NCBI RefSeq assembly: GCF_046630445.1
Contig: NC_092342.1
Coordinates: 86,249,001 to 86,313,000, forward strand
Direction: 5' to 3'
From: Rutidosis leptorrhynchoides
Taxonomy: Eukaryota; Streptophyta; Magnoliopsida; Asterales; Asteraceae
DNA length: 64,000 nucleotides
Below, in pieces: positions 1 through 11,994 of this stretch (position 1 is its first letter; the number at the start of each line of letters is the position of its first letter). The translations under genes and the position numbers were made by a program. The notes under the pieces are model-generated. The model had not been told where the DNA came from. It ran no database searches and was given only the letters and a program-made list of their open reading frames with translations.

Positions 1-632
1 CTACTTGAATTAGTAAACGGTAAACTAATTTCAGTAGATAAAATATGTCGGAATCGAGAAATTAAACTGGTTAACGAAATGTTTAAGATTGATTTAATAC
101 CAGTAGAGTTAGGGAGTTTTGATGTGATAATTGGCATGGACTGGTTGAAAAAGGAGAGAGCAGAGATTGTATGTTACAAAAATGTAATTCGCATTGTACG
201 AGAAGAAGGAAAACCCTTAATGGTGTACGGAGAAAAGAGCAACGCGAAGCTAAATCTTATTAGTAATTTGAAGGCGCAAAAGCTAATAAGAAAAGGTTGC
301 TATGCTGTTCTAGGACACGTCGAGAAAGTCAATTCTGAAGAAAAGAACATCAATGATGTTCCCGTCGAAAAAGAATTTCCCGATGTATTTCCTAAAGAAT
401 TACCGGGACTACCTCCACACCGATCCGTCAAATTTCAAATAGAACTTGTACCAGGAGCTGCACCAATAGCTCGTCCTCCATACAGACTCACACCCAGTGA
501 AATTAAGGAACACCAAAGTCAACTACAAGAACTTTTAGAACGTGATTTCATACGACCAAGTACATCCCCATGGGGAGCTCCTGTTTTATTGTCAAAAAGA
601 AGGATGGTACATTCAGGTTGTGTATCGACTAC
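1..632 (+). pseudogene. gypsy A pol, protease C-terminal part to RT start
   Basis: The frame is open from base 1 to the insertion point. It includes the typical post-protease motif FDVIIGMDWL, a hydrophilic linker, then the RT entry region with FPDVFPKELPGLPP and RPPYRLTPSEI. The protease active-site aspartate must lie upstream of the window. A frame slip is present around 590-600, just after the WGAPVL motif, because the following RT block reads in another frame. Beyond 632 the apparent reading frame enters the LTR of element B and is not meaningful. Confidence 0.9.
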
Positions 633-1098
633 TGATAAGGCTAAAAAGGAACATATATTTCATAGCAATATCCCTCCTAAATAATAGGTTTTCATATGTA
701 ATTGTATTATATTTTTATTGTAATTGTTTAAATAAATAAGTGCGAAGACAAAAGGCGAAAACGAAGATTTGAAGACACAAACGTCCAAAAAGCTCAAATG
801 TACAAGATACAATTCAAAAGGTTCAATTTATTGATGAAAAACGTCTAAAAATGACAAGAGTACAAGTTACAAAACGCAAAGTACAAGATATTAAATTGTA
901 CGCAAGGACGTTCAAAAATCCGGAACCGGTACCCGAGCCAACTATCAACGCCCGACGCAATGGAACAAAAATTACAAGTCTACTATGCACAAAAATATAA
1001 TATAATATATAAATAATTATATTAATTATTTATATTTTATATTTATATATAAAATATGTCGACAAGCAAGGTTCCAAAATTATGTGAGCTGGATTTTC

Positions 1099-1178
1099 AA
1101 ACTCCACGACTCGCGGAGTTTGCAGGCTTAAAACTCCACGACTCGCGGAGCTGTCAGAAATCAAAACGCCTATAAAAG
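1099..1178 (+). promoter_or_regulatory. U3 core: palindrome doublet plus TATA box
   Basis: Two copies of a near-palindrome related to CTCCGCGAGTCGCGGAG lie at 1099-1121 and 1131-1150, with centres about 32 bp apart. TATAAAAGG begins at 1171, 20 bp after the second palindrome. The 3' LTR repeats this at 7140-7162, 7171-7191 and about 7212. The TATA assignment follows from position and sequence. The role of the palindromes is unknown, with factor binding or a hairpin both possible. Confidence 0.7.
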
Positions 1179-1253
1179 GCCATGCATTCGTTCGATTTTA
1201 ATATATAAAAAAAAATATAAATAATAATAATAATACTCTGTAATAAATAATAA

Positions 1254-1372
<119 letters not shown>

Positions 1373-2582
1373 TTTTATATTAGATTAGTTCGGGTTATGT
1401 AAAGGTTATTTTACGGGTTTTTGAACTCGAAATTCTGTCCGTGTAACACTACGCGATAAATACTCAATGTAAGTTATGTTCTCCTTTTTAAATTAATGTC
1501 TCGTACTTAAGTTATTATTATGCTTATTTGAGCCAAAGTAATCATGATGTTGGACTAAATATTAAAGACGGGGTAATTGGGCTTTGTACCATAATTGGGG
1601 TTTGGACAAAAGAACGACACTTGTGGAAATTAGACTATGGGCTATTAATGGGCTTTATATTTGTTTAACTAAATGATAGTTTGTTAATTTTAATATAAAG
1701 ATTTACAATTGGACGTCCCTATAAATAACCATATACACTCGATCGGACACGATGGGCGGGATATTTATATGTACGAATAATCGTTCATTTAACCGGACAC
1801 GGGAATGGATTAATAGTCTATGAAATTATTAAAACAGGGGTGAAATTATGTACAAGGACACTTGGCGTAATTGTTAACAAAGTATTAAACCTTGGATTAC
1901 ACGCAGTCGATAACCTGGTGTAATTATTAAACAAAGTATTAAAATCTTGTTACAGTTTAAGTCCCCAATTAGTTGGAATATTTGACTTCGGACATAAGGA
2001 TAATTTGACGAGGACACTCGTACTTTATATTTATGACTGATGGACCGTTATGGACAAAAACCAGATGGACTTATCAAATAATCCAGGACAAAGGACAATT
2101 AACCCAGGGTAATAAATAATCAAAACGTCAAACATCATGGTTACGGTAGCTTAAATAAGTATAATATATTTTATTTCATTTTTCCTCGTACTTTTATTTA
2201 TTGTCATTTTAATTATTGTTATTTATTTTATATTGTTATTTAAATATCGTCATTTACTATACGCTTCGTTTAAAATATAAATCGAAAAACCGGTCATTAA
2301 ACGGTAAACCCCCTTTTATATATTATTATATATAATTATATATATTTTGTACAAATATAATTGTTTAAAAATATAGTGTGCAATAAGCCCACTCCCTATG
2401 GAACGAACCGGACTTACTAAAAACTATACTACTCTACGATTAGGTACACTGCCTATAGTGTTGTAGCAAGGTTTAGGTATATCCATTTTGTAAATAAATA
2501 ATTAAAACTTGTGTAATATTTCGTCGTATTTCGTATTTAAATTAATACTATTTCGTACACCCCGCTGCACACATCAAGTTTT

Positions 2583-2600
2583 TGGCGCCGCTGCCGGGGA
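2583..2600 (+). promoter_or_regulatory. Primer binding site, tRNA-Asp type
   Basis: TGGCGCCGCTGCCGGGGA lies 6 bp after the LTR. It is complementary to the 3' end of plant tRNA-Asp with one mismatch (CT for TT), as is usual for Athila-type elements. Confidence 0.85.
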
Positions 2601-3570
2601 ACTCGGCGAAACTCTATATTTTTAATTTATTTTTGTATAAATATATTTATATATATTTTTAGAAGAATAATATAAAATTATATAAAAAAACGAAAATGCA
2701 AACTCCGCGACTTGCAGAATTTTAGGGCACGTGGCAACGCGACTCGCGGAGCCGCGCTGACGCGCTGACAGAAACCCTATTTTCGCTTTAATTATGGAGT
2801 AATATTATTTATTATTATTTTTAAACCCTAATTACTTTATTAGTTTAATATAATTAGTTTTAATTTTTAATTAAATTGTATTTTAAATTTTAATTAGTTT
2901 TATTTATATATATAAATTAATACTTTTATAAAATAAATATATAAAAATAATATTTTTATAAAAATAAATAATTTTATCAAAATTTAAGCTTATTTTTATT
3001 TTTGTATCTTTTTAATCGGTTAATAGTAATATTTGTATTTTTATCGTTCATATCTAATTTTAAGCTTAGTATTTTACCGTAGCTTATTTTTATTTTTAGA
3101 TTTTTAGACTTTGCCGTAAAATCCCTTAAGTGCTATTTCTTTAGACTAAGATTTAGGTGCTTTAGAATTTTGCGAAAATTTTAAAATTTTAGTGCCTTTT
3201 AAGTCACGACGCGCTACTTTCTTATTTTTATTTCTCGATATTTTCCGACGCGCTTCTTTTTCTTTCTTATTTTTCGCCACACTAGTTTTAGGACTTAGAA
3301 ATTTTCTCTACTTCTTCTCTAATAATTCCAAACGAAAAATTATTTTAAGTGGTTAAATTGATAGACATCCAAATTTTCTGCTTCGTAGTAATAGTTGGAT
3401 TTGTTAGTGGCTGAGTTGTGAGCTTCCGATTTAAAGGGTTCTGGCTCCCTGCTGCATCTATTGGCTATTCGAAACGTGGGCAAAAGTAGAAAAGTCTATT
3501 AATTTGATAACTTATATAATTTTTATATTTATAACTAATAGGATAATTAAAATTTGGTAATAAGCGCATT
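2601..3570 (+). other. Untranslated leader of element B
   Basis: AT-rich leader with no credible frame. It has a degenerate version of the LTR palindrome doublet at 2700-2752. The segment at about 3430-3540 matches the leader of element D just upstream of its gag (about 48660-48800, opposite strand), including the shared phrase around ggctattcgaaacgtgggca. Confidence 0.7.
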
Positions 3571-4704
3571 ATGAAAAGTCTCGGAGATATTTTGGAAACT
3601 CTTTACGACATACGAAATCAATAATCTCAACTGAGTGTTGATGACAATTCCTTCGGTCAATCTTGGATCACGAATGACGAAACAATAACTGGTTGTGAAA
3701 TCTGTGGAGATTATCACTCAACATGGGAATGTTATTATTACGTTCCTATGGAAAATTACGCACCCACGGAACCTGAATGGAATGATTATGAAGAATACAA
3801 TTTAAATTGGGATTATTCCCAAGAATATTTCCAAACTCAACAACCAGTAGATGAAGAAAATTACGTGTCTGAAAATTTATTAGATAATATGAAAATCAAA
3901 CTCGAAGAACTCAATGCTCAAAATGAACAAATGAGAGAGTTTGTAAACCGGCAAGCTGAAACTCTATCAGACTACACACCTGTTGATCTGAGGAGTATTG
4001 TGCAAGAAAATCTCATATCATCGAATTTTGATGAATTCGAGAGCTCCGAAATCACCAACTATCCCGATGATACTTTTTATTCAGCTTTACCAATTTCACA
4101 ACATATCGACACATTAGCCTCTACCGATGAAATCATCGACCAATCAATGAATGAAGAAGAAGTAAGGGTGACAAATTGGTACTCTTGGAAAAACGATAAC
4201 GTTGAAAATTTTACCCCCGAGACCAAAATAGTGGGACCGATAAGTACCGTTAATGAAAAAGAATCTACTTCGATCCCAAAATTCACTATTCCACAACTTT
4301 CCAACCCAATATTCTCAATAGACGAGTCATCTACCAAAGATGAACTAGGAGCTGTAATAGATAATGACACCTCGGATTTCACCCAATTGGGTAATAGAGG
4401 TGAAAACTTTGATCCCGAGAATAAAAGGAAGGAAATGTTAGGAATTATCCACCCTATAATATATATGTCAGTGTATATCGATCCATTTGACCAAGAACCA
4501 GAAAAGAGACATATCCATTTACTAAAAGCTACACTTAAAAAAGAATTAAGTAGTGATGATCGGGTGGTTCTAAACTTTAAACCCATTTATATATTTTATA
4601 CCACCCGAGATGTAAATAACTGGCTCACTATTCTAATTCGTGGAACTTATTCTACCGACTTCACATGTCGTCAGCTAAGTGTGGGGAAGTCTAACCCCAC
4701 TTAA
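3571..4704 (+). pseudogene. Gag-derived acidic ORF of element B
   Basis: The frame begins at ATG 3571 but meets TAA at codon 18 (3622-3624, plausibly from CAA). It is then open to 4704, with an internal ATG at 3748 giving 318 residues. At 3694-3732 it encodes a zinc knuckle with spacing CX2CX3HX4C, the same spacing as the knuckle in the gag of element D, so it probably derives from gag. The capsid region is absent. The rest is acidic, rich in Asn, Glu and Ser, with a predicted helical stretch near the start (KIKLEELNAQNEQMREF). I recognise no domain after the knuckle. It could be a nucleic-acid-binding remnant that helps packaging, but that is inference. Confidence 0.6.
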
Positions 4705-6635
4705 CGTTAAATTAGGGGTTCGGGTTAGTGCATAACTCGTTAATAAAAATGCATGATAAGTTAGGGTAAAAGACGCATTTTCAAATATTAACAAACAGTT
4801 CAGAAAAGCAACCATTTTTGAAGAAAAACATTTGTGATAAAACAAGAAGGAATGAACGATGAGGCGCGCCATCTATCATTCAACGAGCTTTGTAATTACA
4901 AACTGGGTATTTTTAATTACTTTTCTACACTAATCACCCTCATGAATTTATAATTATAGTATGATTTCATGCAAATGAGGGCATTGCATGATCTCAAGTG
5001 TGGGGAAGGGTTATAAATTCTCTCGGGTTTATACTTGGTTTATTTGCCAAATTTTATGAAAATTTGAAAAATTTTCAACTAAATGAATTTAAAATCATGT
5101 TTATATATATTTATGAACGGTAAAAACTAGGTGTTAATACCGAAGTTATTGTTACCTCGGAAAGGACATAAATTGAGAAACACCCTAAAACGCTTGAATT
5201 CATTTAAAATGGAATAAAGGAGAATAAAAAGGCAAAGAAAGAAACTAAGTGTGGGGAGAATGTACCAAGTTATTCAATTAAATACTATCTATCACATGTT
5301 TCTGTAAAGTTTATTGCAGGTGCTTTTGTTTTGGACTAAATTAACTGTTTTACCCGATTTACTGTAATGAAAGATGGATCTACACGATGAAACAATTCCA
5401 TCATTTAAAGGAAGTAAAGTCTTCCGAAAAAGAAACGCGCTTCTTGATTTAGGTCAAGAAGTTGTCGTCCAGACCAGCTGTAGGTTGACGAAAAATCTAG
5501 AAAAGTCAACACTAAAATCAGCAGGAAATCCACGGACCTCAGCATAAAACAGGGTCACCAAGTGGTCAGACTTATCCTAACCATGAGAGGATCTGTCTCG
5601 TAAAATGGGGAGGGCGCCGTGCAAATTAGCTTGATAAGACTAATGAATCAGATCCCCAGAAAGGATAATCTCCTTAAAGATTAAAAATCAGCTTTTAAGA
5701 CTGATATTACTCAATCCTTGAGATTGACCTTAAAGATTGAGAATTACAAACTCATGGAATTCGATGATATCTAAACTCGAGCATGAACGAGAAAATATTT
5801 GGATCAAAATTATAAACCGATTTGTTTTCTGAAAAACCATTTTCAATGCGTTCATTACCATTGAACGTAAAATCCTAGGAATTCACCTGGAATTCATTAG
5901 GTCACCTGAACCAAATCGGGTGTCAACCGTAAGAACGGTGGTTGCATAGCATGGTCGAAGACAGGACCTTGTGCCAGACCAAAAAACTATAGGGTGAGCT
6001 TTACTATTGCTCCTACAAAGGATAGTACTAGCATTCGACACATTTATAGACCATAATCAAAAGCATGTCATTAGACATTGCCTTAACAGTTGCTTGTTCA
6101 ACGCTTTCCTTTACAACCGGACGGTAGTTTGCCGAAAGGTAATATACGGGACAAGTAAACTGGACGTGTTGCTTTCCTAATACAAGGTTAGCAAGTGGGT
6201 AACACAAAACCACAAGTGTTGAGCTAAAATTTTCAAATCTGAAACCCACACAACCCACAAAAATATTTTGCAAACACCGGTGAAGGGTTATTCCGGAAAA
6301 CTTATCTAGGGTAAAAGCTAGATTGAATTTTCAAAAGATCAAATGTTTTCATAAAGATCCAATTTCCTAACGGATCTAAATTTTCGTAGTCATGTGGGAC
6401 TGTAAACCGCCTTTCAAATGTGCACTTTGCTTTGGAAACTGAAAGTAAATCGGCTATTTGATTGCAAGTGTCGTTGACCTAAACCCGAGGCAACTGTGGA
6501 TGACACACCCACCTTTAACCATGGTTCTATCGTTACTATCATTGTTTATACCGCCATCTCAAAATCACTGATGTATAAAGTGTGAAGAATAAAGAAGTGA
6601 TTCGTGTGATGTATTATATTATTTCAAGTTATGTA
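4705..6635 (+). other. 3' internal region of element B, mostly non-coding
   Basis: It contains PPT-like AAGTGTGGGGA motifs at about 4678, 4996 and 5247 and a small broken frame at 5374. The portion from about 5370 onward matches element D (37184-38320, opposite strand) at roughly 93-97 percent by eye, far more than the LTRs do. Frames seen on the opposite strand here begin with TTG and I do not call them genes. Confidence 0.7.
5374..5577 (+). pseudogene. Small ORF shared with element D, broken
   Basis: An ATG-started frame beginning MDLHDETIPSFKGSKVFRKR, equivalent to the 68-residue frame at 38112-38318 in element D. Here TAA at 5545-5547 interrupts it, where D has a Ser codon. The protein is basic and hydrophilic with no recognised domain. 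Coding status is uncertain because the surrounding DNA is conserved too. Confidence 0.35.
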
Positions 6636-6673
6636 TTGCTTGAGGACAAGCAACGTTTAAGTGTGGGGATATT
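6636..6673 (+). promoter_or_regulatory. Stem-loop and polypurine tract of element B
   Basis: TTGCTTG and CAAGCAA form 7-bp arms around a short spacer (AGGA), followed by AAGTGTGGGGATATT directly before the 3' LTR. Element D has the same arrangement at 37148-37183. The purine run is the expected plus-strand primer. A role for the hairpin is inferred from its conservation. Confidence 0.7.
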
Positions 6674-7285
6674 TGATAAGGCTAAAAAGGAACATATATT
6701 TCATAGCAATATCCCTCCTAAATAATAGGTTTTCATATGTAATTGTATTATATTTTCATTGTAATTGTTTAAATAAATAAGTGCGAAGACAAAAGGTGAA
6801 AACGAAGATTTGAAGACACAAACGTCCAAAAAGCTCAAATGTACAAGATACAATTCAAAAGGTTCAATTTATTAATGAAAAACGTCTAAAAATGACAAGA
6901 GTACAAGTTACAAAACGCAAAGTACAAGATATTAAATTGTACGCAAGGACGTTCAAAAATCCGGAACCGGTACCTGAGCCAACTATCAACGCCCGACGCA
7001 ATGGACCAAAAATTACAAGTCTACTATGCACAATAATATAATATAATATATAAATAATTATATTAATTATTTATATTTTATATTTATATATAAAATATGT
7101 CGACAAGCAAGGTTCCAAAATTATGTGAGCTGGATTTTCAAACTCCACGACTCGTGGAGTTTGCAGGCTTAAAACTCCACGACTCACGGAGCTGTCAGAA
7201 ATCAAAACGCCTATAAAAGGCCATGCATTCGTTCGATTTTAATATATAAAAAAAATATAAATAATAATAATAATACTCTGTAATA

Positions 7286-7355
<70 letters not shown>

Positions 7356-8567
7356 TAGGGTAGTTTTATATTAGATTAGTTCGGGTTATGTAAAGGTTAT
7401 TTTACGGGTTTTTGAAGTCGAAATTCTGTCCGTGTAACACTACGCGATAAATACTCAATGTAAGTTATGTTCTCCTTTTTAAATTAATGTCTCGTACTTA
7501 AGTTATTATTATGCTTATTTGAGCCAAAGTAATCATGATGTTGGACTAAATATTAAAGACGGGGTAATTGGGCTTTGTACCATAATTGGGGTTTGGACAA
7601 AAGAACGACACTTGTGGAAATTAGACTATGGGCTATTAATGGGCTTTATATTTGTTTAACTAAATGATAGTTTGTTAATTTTAATATAAAGATTTACAAT
7701 TGGACGTCCCTATAAATAACCATATACACTCGATCGGACACGATGGGCGGGATATTTATATGTACGAATAATCGTTCATTTAACCGGACACGGGAATGGA
7801 TTAATAGTCTATAGAATTATTAAAACAGGGGTGAAATTATGTACAAGGACACTTGGCGTAATTGTTAACAAAGTATTAAACCTTGGATTACACGCAGTCG
7901 ATAACCTGGTGTAATTATTAAATAAAGTATTAAAATCTTGTTACAGTTTAAGTCCCCAATTAGTTGGAATATTTGACTTCGGACATAAGGATAATTTGAC
8001 GAGGACACTCGTACTTTATATTTATGACTGATGGACCGTTATGGACAAAAACCAGATGGACTTATCAAATAATCCAGGACAAAGGACAATTAACCCAGGG
8101 TAATAAATAATCAAAACGTCAAACATCATGGTTACGGTAGCTTAAATAAGTATAATATATTTTATTTCATTTTTCCTCGTACTTTTATTTATTGTCATTT
8201 TAATTATTGTTATTTATTTTATATTGTTATTTAAATATCGTCATTTACTATACGCTTCGTTTAAAATATAAATCGAAAAACCGGTCATTAAACGGTAAAC
8301 CCCCTTTTATATATTATTATATATAATTATATATATTTTGTACAAATATAATTGTTTAAAAATATAGTGTGCAATAAGCCCGCTCCCTATGGAACGAACC
8401 GGACTTACTAAAAACTATACTACTCTACGATTAGGTACACTGCCTATAGTGTTGTAGCAAGGTTTAGGTATATCCATTTTGTAAATAAATAATTAAAACT
8501 TGTGTAATATTTCGTCTTATTTCGTATTTAAATTAATACTATTTCGTACACCCCGCTGCACACATCA
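6674..8567 (+). repeat. 3' LTR of element B
   Basis: Matches the 5' LTR throughout. The length difference (1894 against 1944) is almost all in the TA tract. Most substitutions are C-T or G-A, including two inside the palindromes at CpG positions, as expected from cytosine methylation. Confidence 0.95.
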
Positions 8568-9935
8568 ACTACCGAGAGTTGAAAAAACTTACCATCAAGA
8601 ACCCTTATCCACTACCGAGAATCGACGACTTATTTGATCAACTACAAGGCTCGTCAGTTTATTCGAAGATTGATTTACGTTCTGGGTATCATCAAATGCA
8701 GGTGAAGGAGGATGATATTCCGAAGACTACTTTCAGAACGCATTACGGTCATTACGAGTTTATGGTTATGCCGTTTGGGTTAACTAAAGCACCAGCTATG
8801 TTCATGGACCTCATGAACTGAGTGTGTGGACCATACCTTGACAAGTTTGTCATTGTTTTCATCGATGGCATACTTATTTACTCAAAGAATGATCAAGAGC
8901 ACGAAGAACATTTGAGAAAAGTGTTAGAATTAATGAGGAAATAAAAACTGTACGCTAAATTTTCAAAGTGTGCATTTTGGTTGGAAGAAGTTCAATTCCT
9001 CGGTCACATAGTGAACAAATAAGGTATTCAGGTGGATCCGGCGAAGATTGAAACTGTTGAAAAGTGGGAAACCCCAAAAACTCCGAAGCATATACGCCAA
9101 TTTTTAGGACTGGCTGATTACCACAGAAGGTTCATCCAAGATTTTTCCAAAATAGCAAAACCCTTGACTGCATTAACGCATAAAGGGAAGAAATTTGAAT
9201 GGAAGGATGAGCAGGAGAAAGCGTTTCAATTGTTGAAGAAAAAGTTAACTACGGCACCTATATTGTCATTGCCTGAAGGGAATGATGATTTTATGATATA
9301 TTGTGACGCCTCAAAGCAAGGCCTCGGTTGTGTATTAATGCAACGAATGAAGGTAATCGCTTATGCGTCCAGACAATTGAAGATTCACGAGCAAAATTAT
9401 ACGACTCACGATTTGGAATTAGGCGTTGTTGTTTTTGCATTAAAGACTTGGAGGCACTACTTATATGGGGTCAAAAGTATTATATATACTGACCACAAAA
9501 GTCTTCAACATATATTTAATCAGAAACAACTGAACATGAGGCAGCGTAGGTGGATTGAATTGTTAAATTATTATGATTTTGAGATTCGTTACCACCCGGG
9601 GAAGGCGAATGTAGTAGCCGACGCTTTGAGTAGAAAGGACAGAGAACCTATGCAGGTAAAAGCTATGAATATAATTATTCGTACTAACCTTACTACTCAA
9701 ATAGAGGAAGCGCAGCAGGGAGTTTTAAAAGAAGGAAATTTGAAGAATGAGATACCCAAAGGATCGGAGAAACATCTTAATATTATGAAAGACGGAATCC
9801 GGTATAGGGCTGAAAGAATTTGGGTACCAAAGTTTGGAGATGTGAGAGAAATGGTACTTAAGGAATCACATAAAACTAGATACTCAATACATCCCGGAGC
9901 GGGAAAGATGTACAAAGATCTCAAGAAAAAAAATT
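8568..9935 (+). pseudogene. gypsy A pol, RT to RNase H to integrase start
   Basis: RT continues from the insertion point with [11 protein letters not shown] and [12 protein letters not shown]. The catalytic box reads [10 protein letters not shown], where the family has a second aspartate, so the active site is lost. Stops occur at about 8819, 8941 and 9019. RNase H follows in an open frame (9032-9982) with FMIYCDASKQGLGCVL, YTDHKSLQHIF and NVVADALSR. The frame then starts the integrase zinc-binding region and loses similarity near 9935. This is dead coding sequence. Confidence 0.9.
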
Positions 9936-10307
9936 TGTTTTTTGAAATTTTTTTCAAACATCAAGATCACACAAAAATATGAACATTTAAAAAAGACACT
10001 TCGTGATGAATGTTATTATTTAGACGGGAAAACGATCGACAAAAATAACATTCAAGATAATATTGATCTCGTGAAGAATGTTAACGTTTTTTTTTCTTCA
10101 TGTTTTGTGAAGTACTTTTTGTCAAAATTTTGCCCGATTTAGAGTTTAGGGTTTAGGGTTTAGTGTTTTGGATTTAGTCCCTAAAGGTAAAAGTTGATAT
10201 CAATGTCGAGGTCAAAGTCTAGATCAAAGTCAACATCCAAGTCAAGATCAAAGACCCAAGACAAGATGGAACCACCCGAGACTTCTCAAACACAACAATA
10301 TCAGAGT
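9936..10307. other. Unclassified repeat-like segment
   Basis: Not recognisable as gypsy sequence. It holds two similar blocks around cgtgatgaatgtta (near 10001) and cgtgaagaatgtta (near 10069), a few TTTAGGG-like units at about 10140-10165, and a GATCAAAGTCAA-rich stretch near 10200-10260. No reading frame of note. Confidence 0.5.
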
Positions 10308-11258
10308 TGTTGGTCCCTTGATTAACAACAGGAGTATTGTAGTGGGGGTGAATACAATTATTTTAAATTAACTTAACAGTTAAGGCGGTTTAGTATTCAA
10401 GCAAGAAATTTAAATATAGTCTAAGGTAATTTTCAACGGTTTATTCTTTAATGATTGAATCACAAAGAATTACAACTATCCTTGGCGGAATGATAGTTGA
10501 TTGATACAGATTATACCTAAGTTATAGCTATCGAGGATATTCTAAAGCTATTACAAGTTTGGACTCTAAATAAATAAACCTACACTACTAGTTGTTACAA
10601 TAGTGGATACATCAATTTATAGTAGTCCTATTAACCATGTAATTGATCTATTGTCCGCTGGTACATAAGATGTCTGTACTTGTGGGGACAACTGCATCAG
10701 AGAGCATTCTCTCTTCTTTCCTCTTTGGTAGCTATTTGCAGGAACACCCCAATTCGGTTTGGCACCACTATTTATTTAAACAAATAGAATGTTGTGTTCC
10801 CTAGGCATTGACAAAGTATAGCACATGTCTGCACATGCGTTAAACTTCTGCATTCCCACGTGGTCTTGTAAGGTCACTTGTCAGCCGCCGACGCGTGTTC
10901 TTTTCTGTTCAACTTTGTCTTCAACTTATGTTGAATAGTACAATTGATGTAGACGACTCAGGAAACCACATTGCTTGTAATGGAGCATAGCTGTCTTGTG
11001 TAGTAAGCTGCTTTCCAGCCATGCTGGTTCTTCTATGCTGAGTCACTTGATATTCTCAAATTGTTGGGTACACATCTGGTGCTAATTGAAGAATACCGTC
11101 TACCTTGTGCTGGTAGACTAGGCAGCAAACTAAACACTCGACATAGCATATTTGTTGTCTATACATAAACAAACCGGTGTTGGCTGCACATAACATTCTA
11201 GTGTACATATCTGCTGTTTTGTCGTAATTAAATCCTTAATTACATTGGGGACTCAACA
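10308..11258 (-). mobile_element. Solo LTR of copia family F, inverted
   Basis: The reverse complement matches the 5' LTR of element F (62519-63477) along its length, with TG and CA ends. It is flanked by agagt and cgagt, a 5-bp duplication with one mismatch. No internal sequence lies on either side, so it is a solo LTR left by recombination between the two LTRs of a former element. Confidence 0.9.
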
Positions 11259-11994
11259 CGAGTGTTATGTTATAAACACATATTGAACTCCCTAACACGG
11301 AGAGGAAAAATGGGAAAATTGTAAATAATAAGACAAGCTAAGTCAAAAGACTCAAACATTATGTATTTAAAAAATATCTGGTGCGGTTCGGATCGATTAG
11401 TTAATAAATTTTTGATAAGGTAACCCTCAAAAAATGTCATGGGAGACATTTTAAATTAAGAGTCTATGTATAAGAGAAAGAAAAAGATGCGAATTTGGGT
11501 GCGAAAAATGGTAATCATGTAGTGTATATTTATCTAAAGAAAATCTACGAAAATCTTATCTTTTACACGCTTCTGATCCATTCACATGGTTCGGACTTGC
11601 GACCTTTAAGACTCTGCGACCATGCTCATGAATTTCATGATAAGATCATGTATTAAGGAAAAGAATTTGTGACCTTTTCAATATTTTAAGAGATAAAGTT
11701 CTTTCGTTTTAAAAGATTGACCTACGAAGATTTGATTTCATGAATATAACAAATATTCTTATTTTTGGGCTGCCTATTTTCAAGTTTTCAACTTCCTATG
11801 TTGCTTGCATTTAGTAGAAAGGTTCGCAAATCATGACAATGGATTTGTGAGTTGATCAGATATTCCGGAAAGGTTTTCTGACGTGTTTCAGATATTGTAG
11901 ATGTTTTTAGATAACGTTTTCACTTATTAAATATAGACATTTACACTGCTTCTACATTTCCACACAAACCGAAATAAAAATCTACACTCTAAAA
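11259..11994. other. Intergenic, nothing recognised
   Basis: AT-rich DNA with no supported coding frame or repeat that I can name. If the HROB-like copy downstream kept its promoter, it would lie here. Confidence 0.5.

Noticed and set aside
10140..10165. Telomere-like TTTAGGG units
   Set aside because: Only two or three imperfect units, too short for an interstitial telomere array.
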